Source of the DNA: Chrysomallon squamiferum
Lineage: Eukaryota > Mollusca > Gastropoda > Neomphalida > Peltospiridae
DNA: 64,000 nucleotides
Direction: 5' to 3'
Assembly (NCBI GenBank): GCA_012295275.1
Contig: CM022672.1
Location: 353,943-417,942 of the forward strand
Part shown: one piece after another, positions 12,461 to 25,300 of the stretch
Layout: the number at the start of each line of letters is the position of its first letter
How positions within the stretch are numbered: position 1 is the stretch's first letter
Program-made: the position numbers and the translations under genes
The notes under the pieces: generated by a model
The model's database searches: none
The model's input: only the letters and a program-made list of their open reading frames with translations
Told to the model about the DNA's origin: nothing

Positions 12461-13687
12461 TTATAAGTATTAAAATGAATTTGTCTTCAAGCTGTATGTT
12501 GAAAGATACAGCTCTTGAACTTTTTAAAATTAAATGTGTGTTCTCAATACTTGGCATGTTGAAAATCTCTTTCAAAGTTTAAATTGATCTGTTGACATGA
12601 CAGGAAGGGATATAACTCTTGACTGGTTACTTTTGTTGTGGATTGATTGGTCCAGTCTATGATTTGTTGTGAGGAATATGATGTGAATAAGATTAATCTG
12701 TGGTCACAAGTAATGTTTGTTTATGTGAGTTTTAATTTTTGTTTAGCTATTTCCCAATCCAGCCACTCCTCACTGACTGGTTTATCAAAGATTCATTTTA
12801 CAATTTTTAATACTTAAAAAAAAATCTCTTTCAGTGGGTTTTTGTTCATTAACTGCATGATCCTTCTGAAAATTTGTTGAGTGCATCTTTAAAATATTCC
12901 TTTTTACCCCCCTCCTCATTCAGTCGTATATATCTATATATCTAACAAGTGGATATGACATATTACAGTTTTATGACATCTGTTACAACCACAAGTATTA
13001 ACAGAGCAATATGTTGCACTATTTTATACAGCATTAAAATACATTTATCATTATTTAAAGCTGTGTAAAACTGATATAACTAATAGGCTTTACATACAGG
13101 ATTTATTATTGTTGTAGTTGTATGTTTTGCAAGACACAACTTTCACATATATATTATAAAAGAAACAGAAAAAAACTTAGTAAATTCAGCATTTGTATGA
13201 TCAAATCAGAGATGAACCTTGCAAACAAAGACAATGAAATTTGATTCTGAAATTAAAAAACAGTGTTTAAGTTTATTATGACACAGTGAGTATTATGTGA
13301 AAATCTTTATTCCTTTTCAAGTTTATTCAGTTTAGTGTGTCACTATGATTTTGTGAATTATTAACCAGCACTAAAATATCAAATGTGAAAGTGAATACTG
13401 GCTAAGTTCACTCATCTCTTTGAATTCATTTGAGATGTGTAAATAAAAAATTAAAAAGAACTGCTCTTTTGAAAAAACCTCTTAGGAAATAAAAGAGAAT
13501 ATTTTGTACAACAGATTGTCATAACATTTGATTAAATAGATGAATCTTTCAAGGTTTACATTCACAAGATAACTCCAGATTTCCCACTTATTTATTAATT
13601 ATCAAACTTGAATTTGTATAAATTAGGAAGGAAAGATTTAATATTCTAGACCATATATATTCTGATCATGTATAATTTTAATATTAC

Positions 13688-13692
13688 TATTA

Positions 13693-13736
<44 letters not shown>
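13688..13736. repeat. (ATT)n microsatellite
   Basis: About 15 consecutive ATT units lie in the large distal LDB intron. Confidence 0.9.
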
Positions 13737-13737
<1 letters not shown>

Positions 13738-13984
13738 CCTTGCCACATTAATATGTTTACAAAAATAGTTATATAGAAGAACCAGGATAAAATCCCTGTT
13801 TCCAGGTTACAACATAGGATCCCAATAGTTAGTAAATTATAATAGATAAAAATATTAGCAACATATTTTTTAACAAACAGTTGCTAATGTCAACCTTTGT
13901 TATTTATTTATTTATTTATTTGTACAATAATGATGATATGAGAAAGGACATCCACTGTTGCATATTCCTGTAGTTTCTGGAGGG

Positions 13985-14225
13985 GTATGGAAAAAATGGC
14001 ACTGTGGAGTATTGGAAAAAATGACACCTTATTTATTTTTTCTGTTTAGTTGCTTTAAAAAACACTTAAAAGTACTTTATTCATACAATATTGTTACATA
14101 CATGTATATTAATATATAGCATCACTCAGCCACTTGGTTTTGCTTAACAAAGTACAATATTATATCTGAGTTTAATATTACACAAATATACATACATATA
14201 TATACACACACACATACATATTATG

Positions 14226-14261
<36 letters not shown>

Positions 14262-14407
14262 TATCTTATGCTATGTTTGAACTGACTGAATGCTATCATT
14301 CTGTAACATATTTTAAATGGTATGGTTATTACATTAGGTACATCTGTATGAACATATTCATTCATTTATGTACGTGTGAAAGCATACATGTGTTTTTTGT
14401 GTGTGTC

Positions 14408-14449
<42 letters not shown>

Positions 14450-14461
14450 CATATGTTTTTA

Positions 14462-14494
<33 letters not shown>

Positions 14495-14700
14495 TAGTGT
14501 GTATATGTATGTATATGTGTAATATTAAACTGAGTGATGCTATATATTAATATAGATGTATGTAACAATATTGCATGAATACACTTTATTTTCAGAAGTA
14601 CTTTTAAGGTTGTTTTTTTATGCAGCTATACAGAAATATCTGTACTGTGCCATTACTTCCAGGTGCCATTTTTTCTTCTGCAATTTTTTCCTATACACAA
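13985..14700. repeat. Long inverted repeat (foldback element) with TA/CA-repeat centre
   Basis: The left arm (about 14,047-14,215) and the right arm (about 14,480-14,625) are reverse complements over most of their length. For example, ATATTAATATATAGCATCAC near 14,106-14,125 is mirrored by GTGATGCTATATATTAATAT at about 14,534-14,553. Homology continues outward less well through blocks containing 'AAAAAATGGCAC'. The centre holds CA/TG and TA microsatellites. The left arm has about 40 extra bases between two CTGAG-like motifs. This looks like a foldback or MITE-type element; no target duplication was identified. Confidence 0.65.
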
Positions 14701-14749
14701 ATAGCCATATAGTGACAATGGAACAAGGATTGATTCTGTAACCATTATT

Positions 14750-17157
14750 TTTATCACACTGAATAATTAACTTAATGTTAACGTTGTAGCTTCATAATAT
14801 TTAAATTTCAGATGAGTAATATAGTTTGGTGTAATCTGTTGTCTGTTTGTCTATGTATATACATGTATTTAAATTTCATATGAGTAGTATTGTTTGGTAT
14901 AGTGTAACTATCTATCTGTCTGTATAAATATATATAATTTATATACATACATTGTCACTATATATAATATAAAGAAAATTTGCTGCATTCCTAGGACTAA
15001 CTACCAGCTTACAGAGATGTTGTTTTAACATGTGTAAAACTTACCATTTTTTGACAGTCTGTTGAAAAACTGGTTGTAATACAGTCAGTGTATTTTATAC
15101 AAGTTAGTCATATTGATTTATTTTTAAATATCAGTGTGAGTGCACACACAGTGCTGTTTATTTGATGAACATGTTAGCCATTGTCATCTGATTGTCTGCC
15201 ATGATGTCAAACAACTGTCACTCACTAGAACCTGTTTCTAGTCTGGTCCTGTCTTGCTAATTGGGATTCATAAACACACACACTTCTCAGATATCTATCT
15301 ATACAGTCTCTTAGTGAGGGGCTGTGCAACTGATAAAAGCAGCACTGGCTACCATGGCAACTGTCACATGACCTAGCAGAGTTAACAAAAGATGGTTAAG
15401 TGGACAGTCAAATGAATCTGTAGATAAAATATATTTTTGTCTTCCACATTTCCTTGTCATTCCATCTGCTGCACTTGTAAATGTTTGCAACTTTTTGTGA
15501 TTTTACTCTGTGGTGGTTCTGTAGTAAGTAGTTTAAGTTTAATGATGATTTAAAACATAATTTTGGTGAACAAAGAACATTGATTTTGTCATATATGTAG
15601 GAATGCAAAATATTTGACCTGCCAATTTTTGTTTGTTGTAAAATTAATTTTAAATTTAATTTAACAACTTTTTTAATTGTATTTGTTTATAGAAAGTTGC
15701 TACTAGATTTTTTGTATATGTCTTAGATCTGTGTAAATAATGTAAGATAAATACATTAATTTTGTTTTTTGTTAAATGTTAAGCTTTTTGCCTGTTGAAA
15801 TACATTTTTATTGTAATGATGAAACAAAATTTGTAATTGTAATTAAAGAAGAAAAATAATGGAAATAGTAATTATAATGTATATCATTTTAAATTTTTAC
15901 TTTAATTAAAAAAATGCTATAAACTAGATAGCTTTACTTAAAGTTTTCACTCTTCTTGCTCTGTGCTTGGTGCATTTTCACCAGTATTGTTTGAAATGAC
16001 AGGCTTCCTTCCTGTGTTCCTGTCAGTTGAAAGATCTCTAGCTGCTAAGTAAAACAAAGATTAGCCTATGTTCTGATTGTGTTTGGTTTTCTATCTTATC
16101 TGCGTAGTCCTTACTTATGTGTTTATACATGATTAGCATCTTTAAAATATTTAGCAAGTTTAAAATAAAAACAAGGCAATAGATTAATTATTATTATTAT
16201 TATTATTTTTTGTAATGTATTTTTTATTTGATATGAAAACTGTATAACACTGAAGATTAAATTATATATAGTTAGGTCAAATTCACCTTTGTTTACCTAG
16301 CATTTACTTAGCCACAGATATAGCAGACATCCAACCAAATTCTTGGTTTTGTCACCATGTGCTGTAAGTAATGAATCTGCAGTCACAAAATATATTAAAA
16401 GACTGAGTTTCTAATATTTCGGTTTAACTGTGTTTTATAGAAACTTAGCTTTGAAAATACACATTTCTCATGTTAAAATTGGTATTAAACATTTTTTATA
16501 ACATTTCATTTTTTTATTTATTTATTTATTATTATTATCATTACAAACATTTTAATTATGGAGTTAATGACATAATTTGACATCAGTTGTAACTAATGTA
16601 TAGTGGTTACTAGAGGTACACAAACAGTTATGTAAATAAGGATTACAGACTTTCAAAAACATTGTCAAATGTAAAAAGCATGGACATTTATTATGTTATA
16701 TAAAATACAGTCATTGTTGTGAAGCAGTTTGAAATTAATAAGTAAAGTGAATTTACAGTTCATTAATATATAGAAAGGTAGATAGATATTCAATTTGGAG
16801 AGTGGCATGTTCGGCTTATTTATTTTGTGGTTTTGTATAAAAAAAAGATAAAAAAAAGTTGAAAGGTATATTTGACTTATTTCTTTGAAATTATAACAAG
16901 AACATTAATTCACTGTTAAAATAATTATGGTGTGTATTTAATGGGTCTTGTGAGCTGCAGCGTCTACAAATACACATTTACAAATAACGATGACAGCTTA
17001 CTCCCAAATTACAATGTATGAGAAACCATTATTCTAATTTTAAAATGAAATTTCTGTTTTCATGTCAGTGCAGTTATTTTGAGTACAATATATAATTAAT
17101 TATTATGTTAAAATGTTGACTTATCTACTCTGATGTTTTTTATAATATCTGGTAATT
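14750..17157. other. LDB distal intron, nothing recognised
   Basis: AT-rich intronic or intergenic sequence with short ATT runs (about 16,185-16,207). No exon with conserved protein content and no further element was supported, apart from two stray copies of the 10.7-11.0 kb repeat at about 14,808-14,905. Confidence 0.45.
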
Positions 17158-17722
17158 AGTTAGTGACAGAAACTTAGAAAAAGTGAGCTACAGTTTAATA
17201 TAGTGATAGTAAATTAGTAAAAGTGAGCTAGGATTGAATATAGTGATAGTAAATTAGTGAAAGTGAGCATTGGTTTAATATAGTGATAGTAAATTAGTAA
17301 AAATGAGCTAGTGTTTAATATAGTGATGTGATAGTAAATTAGTAAAAGTGAGCTAGGGTTTAATATAGTGATAGTAAATTAGTAAAAGTGAGCTAGGGGT
17401 GAATATAGTGATAGTAAATTAGTGAAAGTGAGCTTGGGTTTAATATAGTGATAGTAAATTAGTAAAAGTGAGCTAGGGTTTAATACAGTGATAGTAAATT
17501 AGTGAAAGTGAGCTTGGGTTTAATATAGTGATAGTAAATTAGTAAAAGTAAGCTAGGATTTAATATAGTGATAGTAAATTAGTAAAAGTGAGCTAGAATT
17601 GAATATAGTGATAGTAAATTAGTAAAAGTGAGCAAGGGTTGAATATAGTGATAGTATATTAGTAAAAGTAAGCTAGGGTTTAATATAGTGACAGTAAATT
17701 AGTAAAAGTAAGCTAGGGTTGG
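17158..17722 (+). repeat. Minisatellite, 40-bp unit, about 14 copies
   Basis: The unit reads TAGTAAATTAGTAAAAGTGA then GCTAGGGTTTAATATAGTGA. Copies are very similar, with recurring variants (GTGAAAG for GTAAAAG, GCTTGG for GCTAGG), including one 6-base insertion near 17,325. It lies in the distal LDB intron. Confidence 0.93.
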
Positions 17723-18811
17723 GTATATGAAAAGATATTAACTCAAAAGATAATGCACACAGCTGATAGATTGCTATCAAATGTACTGATGCCAACAAAA
17801 TTAACACAGTAATTTTTTGTTTAATAAGGAGAATCCATCATGTTATGTGTAGATGAGTTGTACTAACAGTTTTGTAGATATTTTATATCATATAGTCAAA
17901 AACCATAGTAACAAAATTCTCTTCTAGTTTTTGAGATCAGCTAAATCCCACAGCTGTTCACAATTAATATTTGTTACACAGTAGTAATTTTAGTTTTGTC
18001 TGTTTCTATAGCCTGTATTCCACTGGTTGTATTTAACATTTTAATATTACTGGATGTTAGATATGTTTTTGTACAAAACAATTACTGTTTCTATCAGCCT
18101 CTGTGGAGAACTGATCCTGAAACACATCACTCCTAAGTACCAGTAGCTAGACATTACTTAATAACAAAAGTATAACTTAGCCATGTAAACTGATATTTGT
18201 TTATTTATATTTCCCTTATTTACAAAATAGAAATGTTAAAAAAAAAAAAAAAAAAAAAAATTAAGTTTGAAGATGCAGTAAGTTTATAATGTTTAGATGT
18301 TTGTTTCTCTGTATCAAGTGATATCACAAACGTTTCTCTTGTCACACTTTATTATTAAAAAACACTGGTTACTGCTAACAACAGATTACTCTTTAGGACA
18401 GATATATTCTAAATCTGGTACATTTAATTTTATAAAACTGAAACGTCATTGCAGACATGACATGTTACCAACAACAGACACAATTTTTTATCAAGGTTAG
18501 AAATGTAAATATTTTGTTTGAATTTATTATAAACGATTTGTAAAAAATTATTTGTTTTTAAGATACATTTTTTTTAATAAAATAAAAAAAAAAACCACCC
18601 AAAAAACAACTAATACTAATAATGATAATGATAATGAATAACTAATTATTATCAATCATCCAACAACAGTTTGACTTATTTCTGTGTTCAATTTAAGTCA
18701 CATTGTATTATATTTACTGGTAGTTTTATCTGTAAAGTTTAACTATTTCACTTATAAATAATTCTTTCTTTTCGAACCTAGTTTCACTCGGCTTTGCCAG
18801 TGAAGTTTACC

Positions 18812-19161
18812 GGCCCAGTCGCATAAATCTGATACATCAAATAGAGCAGGTACACTGAAAAACACCTTTCAAATCAATACTCACATGTACTGCTTACACT
18901 AAAATCAATGTCTCACTCTTAACGTTCTCTGTGTCTATCTATATGATAGGTGCTGTCTTGACTGTGGTGAAGTACATGTTACAGGAATGCTGAAGCAGGT
19001 TTCTTATTAAGCTTTAAAAATTATCAAATGTTCCACATAAAACAAAGATATTTAAATAATGAAGCTGTGAATATGAATTCAGATTTTAAATTGTCTAGTT
19101 ATTTTTAATTCTGGAATTAAATTTTTAAAGTGGCACTAAATTGGATCTTGTTACGGTAAAC

Positions 19162-19198
<37 letters not shown>

Positions 19199-19602
19199 AA
19201 TAAATAAATAAATAAATTATCATTTTTTTTTTTTTTTTGATGTTTTAACACAATAATTGTGATTTTATAAATAAAAAGCTGTGATTTTGTGACAAATATA
19301 TTTTGTATACATTGTAAATGTTGTTAAAATGGATCTATATGATCTTTTTACAGTGTTTCAAGAAATAAAGGCTAGAAATGTGCAGTGATTATTAATTTTG
19401 TTTACAACATCATTGATAGTCTTTATCTTTTTTCTTTTTTCATACAGAAAGCATTACTTCAAAATTGTTTAAAAATAACTACATTTAATTTATTAATACT
19501 TTTTTTTTTTTTTTTTTTTTTTAAGATATCAAATTATTTTATTATTTTTTTTTTGTATTTTTCAAGAAATAAGTAACAGTAGATATTTTAAATTATTTTT
19601 CC

Positions 19603-19653
<51 letters not shown>

Positions 19654-19853
19654 CCCAAAAATAATAAAAAATAGAAATACAGACATACGTTTATATGCAT
19701 TTTTGTAGAAATACCCAAGTTAATAGATGTATATTTATCAGTTTTAGAATTATTTATGTAATGCTTGTTTTCGTACTGTTTACGTAGTTTTTTGACCTTG
19801 ACAATGTAAGATACAGTGTTTAATTCGCTCTTGTTGGTCTATGCGACTGGGCC
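18812..19853. mobile_element. Candidate non-autonomous DNA transposon with 14-bp terminal inverted repeats
   Basis: GGCCCAGTCGCATA at 18,812-18,825 is exactly reverse-complemented at 19,840-19,853. These GC-rich 14-mers stand out against very AT-rich DNA. The right end is followed by TTA and the left end is preceded by TTA plus CC. A TTA target and ends starting GG would fit PIF/Harbinger-like MITEs. The 1.04-kb interior is AT-rich with A and T homopolymers (about 19,169-19,196 and 19,500-19,650) and has no transposase. Confidence 0.45.
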
Positions 19854-20526
19854 TTATTCAGCTCTCTGACCTGTTACTGCCTGCAATGTAAGCTAACATT
19901 AGGGGTCGTCTCAAAACTCTGATAAAATACTCTTTTTTAATAATAATAATCATTTTAAAAATTCTTTTAAAAAAACAAGAAAGAAAAAATATTTTAAAAT
20001 GTTTAACAGTTGTATTATATAAAAAATGTTTTAAATAATGTCATTAAACATATTTTTGGATTGGGTAATGTAGATTTTACATCAGAGAAAGTTTCATTGA
20101 TTTTGTGATAGTTGGAGTTTAGTATACAATAATTGATCAGTGCTATGTAAATTGGTTGTCATGCCAACATTGAACATGCTGTTATTTATTATTCCTTAAA
20201 AACTTGTTAAAATAAAATGAAAATCTCACTTGTTTCTCCTTCACATCCTAAAACAACAACAACAACAACTCAGATCTACATTGTCTCCGTCTGGTTTAAT
20301 TAGACAAAAAAGAAACGAAAGAGAGACAGAGAATTAAAAGTATTAATAATAATAACAAGATATATAAATATATACATAAAACTTAATTAAATGTGGCAGA
20401 AAGAAGTATCCATTCCTGTAGAAATGTTATATCTTAATTCAACTGAAAGAATACTGTGAATATAAAGAATTATAACAATAAACATGATGCAGTTGTTACA
20501 GGATACTAGTCTGTATCTTGAAATGA

Positions 20527-20790
20527 ATTGTCTGTGGTACAACCTGATACTGACAGTTAAAATGAGTTGCCTGTGTAGTACAACCTGACACCGACCGTTG
20601 AAATGAGTTGTTTGTGCTGACAGTGGAAATGAGTTGTCTGTATGATACAACCTGACACCGACAGTTGAAATGAGTTGTTTGTGCTGACAGTGGAAATAAG
20701 TTGTCTGCATGATACAACCTGACACCAACAGTTGAAATGAGTTGTTTGTGCTGACAGTGGAAATGAGTTGTCTGTATGATACAAGCTGTT
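20527..20790 (+). repeat. Minisatellite, about 67-bp higher-order unit, about 4 copies
   Basis: The unit combines GAGTTGTCTGTATGATACAA, CCTGACACCGACAGTTGAAA and TGAGTTGTTTGTGCTGACAG plus TGGAAA. Two related half-units (each containing GAGTTG and CAG.TG.AAAT) alternate. Long minus-strand frames across it arise from the repeat and are not genes. Confidence 0.9.
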
Positions 20791-21058
20791 GCTAACATTT
20801 GAAATATGTTAACTAAATTAATGCTTTGCATTTTAATAAAATGCATCATAAATATTAAAGTGATTTTGAAAAATAAACTCTTGAGACCTAGAATGGGAAG
20901 GTCATCATGACTTTTACCTTTAGAGAATATCAGTATAGTCTCTTGTGATTCTGTTATTTTTATTTTCTCACACATTTTCTTGTTTGCTTTAAGAAGTTAT
21001 TGACAGTGTTCATGTTCCATTATTGACATGTTCTTGTTTGTGTTATTCTGTAACAGGG

Positions 21059-21305
21059 ACCAAAAAGAATAAAAATCATGGGAACAGTAAAGGTAATGTA
21101 TGTATGGATAGAATAAAGGTCATGGTATGTACTGAGGGAACAATAAAGGTCATGTATATACTGAGGGATCAATAAAGGTTGTGGTGTGTACTGAGGAAAT
21201 AATAAAGGTTGTGTTATGTACTGAGGGAACAGTAAAGGTCATGTATGTACTAAGGGAACACTAAAGGTCATGTATATACTGAAGGAACACTAAAGGTCGT
21301 GTATG
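21059..21305 (+). repeat. Minisatellite, about 31-34 bp unit, about 8 copies
   Basis: Units share GAGGGAACAATAAAGGTCAT plus GTATGTACT with indels. The array ends just before 21,310. Confidence 0.88.
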
Positions 21306-21999
21306 TAAAAGATTCCTTGCTGCTATTCTCTTGTTATCCTACTGATGCATACACCAAACACCATATAACCTACTTATAAAACAACTAAAAGGAAAAGTTA
21401 ATTGACAATACATTTTTAGTAAGTCTATAGAAAAACACTGATTTTGTTTTTTGATTGTATGAAATTTAAAAGTGACATATTTAGGTCATTCCGTATCTGT
21501 TAGATGTAGATTCTAAAGTTCTGTAAGTTAAAGAAAACTCAAATTTTTTGGTATAACATTTATTGTACTGTGTTACAGAAATAATATTTACAAACTGACA
21601 TAAGATTGGATAAACAATAATCAGTACAATTCTGGTGGTTTTCTTTTTTCTTTTTATTCTTTTTAATTTTTCTTATTATTAATTTTTAATTTCACTGGTG
21701 TTGCAAAATAGAGTTTGTCATGGTACAGATCAGTCTGAAACAAACTAAATCAAGACTATCCGCCCGCATATAATTTTATATTTGTGACTGTATTAACAAA
21801 TAAAATTGATTTATGCACTTTCTAATACATAATAAACTGAACAGTATATTCAGAAATATTTTACGAAGTGATGTTTTTATGTGCAGTAATTGTTCAGTTT
21901 GTATTATGCACGAAAATGTAACCTCTGAGACGGGCCCCCGCACACTGTTATGTATTGGACCAACCCTGCTCCTTCACAGTTGAATTACTTGGGCTGAGC

Positions 22000-22007
22000 T
22001 ATAAATA
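22000..22007 (+). promoter_or_regulatory. TATA box (TATAAATA) of the proximal LDB promoter
   Basis: GCTATAAATAGG lies in a local GC-richer patch (about 21,930-22,080, with GACGGGCCCCCGCAC upstream) that is unusual for this window. It is 368 bases before the canonical LDB start codon at 22,368, leaving room for a start site near 22,030 and an unspliced 5' UTR of about 340 bases. Position, composition and the start codon downstream support a promoter. Initiation has not been shown. Confidence 0.5.
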
Positions 22008-22367
22008 GGTTGTGACTGCGGCTAGCACATGGGTTGTTGTGGCACTCTAAGCTTCGTTGGGCCGCCTCCTGGTTATGACAGAATGTCATACACACAGGAA
22101 ACACATACACATTGTGTACACATCTAAACACAGCACATGGGTTGGTACAGCGACAGGGAGATTGTCGTTGTAGTAATCATGTAAAGATATTTCTCTGGTG
22201 CTGTTGTATTGGTGACAGATACCGTGCAGAACACAGTCTGTCCACACTTTAACTTTCCCTCGATAGACGGACATACGGAAAAGAAAATCTCTTTACCTGT
22301 TTGATATACATGATTTAACTTTATTTGTTGACAGTAGTGGTTGTGGTTTTGCTGACAGGCGTTTGTT

Positions 22368-25300
22368 ATGAAACTGGAAGGTACAGTAATGAACATGAAT
22401 GCAGATCCGTTCTATAACTCTCCCTTTTCTACCTACTACAGGCGACCCACTCCATACATGGGACAGCCCGACTACCGCATATACGAACTGAACAAGAGAC
22501 TACAGCAGAGAACAGAGGTAAGTTATTTAATTAAATATTGCCTTTTCAGTTCTGTCATTTTATATTAGTTTTGACATCATTACACATAATGTGTAATGTT
22601 ATGTTATTTGTATTGTCATCTCATGTTTTTGTGAAGTCAACACATTATTTGTATTGTACCCAAGCTATGTGTAATGACATCTCTTAACTTTTTATAATAT
22701 CATTTGAATATCTTCCTGTTTTGTTTGTAATGTCTTGTGTTCTTATATCTGTTTTATCATTATTAATCAGCTATGTTATTTTTGGTTGTATTTAAAATGT
22801 TTGTGTTGTAAATTCAGTTCATTTGTTACATATATTGTTTCTGAGTTTATTCAGTTTTGGAAGCAAGTTTGAAGTATTTATATATATATATTTAGTCCTA
22901 TAGTTATACTGTGTTTTACTATAAATGATATTTGAAAGTAATGTTTCTATGTAAATGAAAAAAAACCTCACTATTTAAATCTACATTAAGAAAAAGTATC
23001 ATTAGTTACAGCTATGTTAATAAAACATTAACTTCAGTGTTGCCTTGACTTACGAATGCACCATCTTACGAGTTTTCTGAATTATGAGCAGTTGGCTGTT
23101 CAGTATTTTGCTTCGAGTTACATGCAAGCTTCAAATATGCCACCGCTAGTTGGCGCAACAAACACACCACAGAATCCAGCATCTCACTCGTTTACTTCTC
23201 ATGGTTACCTTGCTGCAGAAGCATCTCTGTTGTGGTGTGTTCATGTTTTGTGCAGTATTTTACAAAATTTCTTTTTTCTTACCATGAATCCTAAGAAAAT
23301 GAGTGCAAAGGACAGTGCTGAGAAGAAGAAGCAGATGATGTCCATTGAATAAAGCATGAAATCGTGGAAAAACATGAGCGAATAGTTGACTTGGCTAGGT
23401 AGTATGAGCTTAGTACTTGTACACTATGTTCCATACTGACGCAGAAGGAGTTGATAAAGGATGTATCTCCAGCCAAAGGCATTAAAATAATTTGTCTGAT
23501 CTCCAACATAAATACACTTTACAAAACCAGTTTATTTCTTTACATTCTCTTTTATTTTATTTTTATACAATATTTGTCATTTATAAAGATATTTTTCTTA
23601 TTTAAAAACATGTTACAAAAACAATGGGATGGTTTTTAAGGGGCTGGAACAGATAAATGGTATTTCAGTTAATTTCATTTGGGAAAACTGATTTGATATA
23701 CAAGCAAATTGAGTTATGAGCTTGGTCAGAGAATGAATTAAACTCATAGGTCAAGGTACCACTGTAGTTAAAGATGTATAAAATAAACTCGTCAATTAAA
23801 CCTTCATGAATGATAAATTCACTAATTAAACCAGCTAGTCACCCTATATAACCAGTATTTCTCAACCTGGTTTTCGCAATAGGTCCCTATCAGTTCCAAG
23901 AGAAAGAGTAAAATAAGTTAATGCACTTTTGAGTTATTTTTATTTAATTTCATATTTGTAATATTATGCACAGCATATTCTTGGGAAAACCTTTTGTTAT
24001 TGTAATAAAGACTTCATCCTGTCTAACATATTGTTATTAGAAATGTCATTAGGAATATAATTAGATTTTTAGTGATGTCAGAATGGCACCTTCACTAGTC
24101 AGAGCCCACTCAGGGGATGTGATGTGTACTTTATGTGACTGATTAGTATATGAATTTTATTTACCAAAACCAATGAATCTGACAAAAAAAAGTACACATT
24201 TTTCCTAAAATCAGTTATTCAGAAAATAAATATATGATATTTGTTTACCACAGGAACTACAATTAAAAAAATATGAGAAAGATATGGTATATCCTTAATT
24301 TATTTCAAGAGTTACACAAGGGTAAAAAGGTTGAGAAATGCTGAGCTAAACTGTATAAATAATAAACTCACTAGTTAAACTATGTAAGTGATAAATCTAA
24401 TGTAAAAGCTTGTGCTCTGTGTACTGTATGGAACTGGGCTGATGTTGTTAGGAAATCAACAAGTGTGATAAAACTGGCAGTAAAAAATAAAGAGGGCAAA
24501 GGTTACAGGAGAGAGAATCTGGGAAAGTTTCAAATTCTCTGACTTATCTCTTGCTGTATGTTTTTGCTGGATCAAGTCACTGACAACTCAGTTTACATCT
24601 GTTTTGAACCCTTTTATTTACATGACACAGGTATTGGTATAGCATGTGACATTAGAACTGAATGAACTTTCTGACACTGAAAGTAAATGCAAACTGACAC
24701 TTGTTTTGTGACAGAAAATAATTTGTTTATTATTTTCAAGTCCTGAATTGAAACTTCTGAAGTTCTGTTTAAGACAGATATCAGTTTACTAATAAACCTA
24801 TTGCATCACTATTTAAAAAACAAGAGAAAAAAAAATAAAATTATATTGAAATGGATTCTGGTTGTTATTTTAATTTAGTTATTTAGAGGGCAAATTGTGG
24901 GGCATTGCCCATTTTACTGTTAAAAGCAATGTATGTTTTAATGTGAAATGTGGGTATATCAATATTTAATTAGTTATTTCTGTATGCTATAAACAGACAT
25001 TGGATTTTATTAAAAGTGAATTTCTGTTGTTGAACCACATCTATCTGAAACACAAGACTCATCATATGTAACCATATTGTTCTTTCTAAACAGTTGTATC
25101 TGAACATGTAGAAAACCTTTTTTTTTAAATGTAATTTTAGCGTATTGTGATATTAACAAATTATTGGTGATATGACATAATATTGTTCTGTATTATTATA
25201 CCTCACTATGGATTTTGTGTAATAATACTGCAAAAAGTACAATGTGTAGAGAAAATTCTGTGTACATTCTATAGAGAAATCTTAGTGTACAGAGAATGTA

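Noticed and set aside
14144-14497. Tyr/Ile/Cys-rich frames on both strands
   Set aside because: They translate TA and CA microsatellites within the foldback element.
20387-20975. Three overlapping minus-strand frames of up to 159 codons
   Set aside because: They follow the 67-bp minisatellite; the repeated peptide is a by-product of the array and there is no start context or splice support.
22352-22367. Acceptor GCTGACAG just upstream of the proximal LDB start as partner of the distal exon
   Set aside because: Joining to 11,187 there gives an immediate in-frame stop (TTG TTA TGA).
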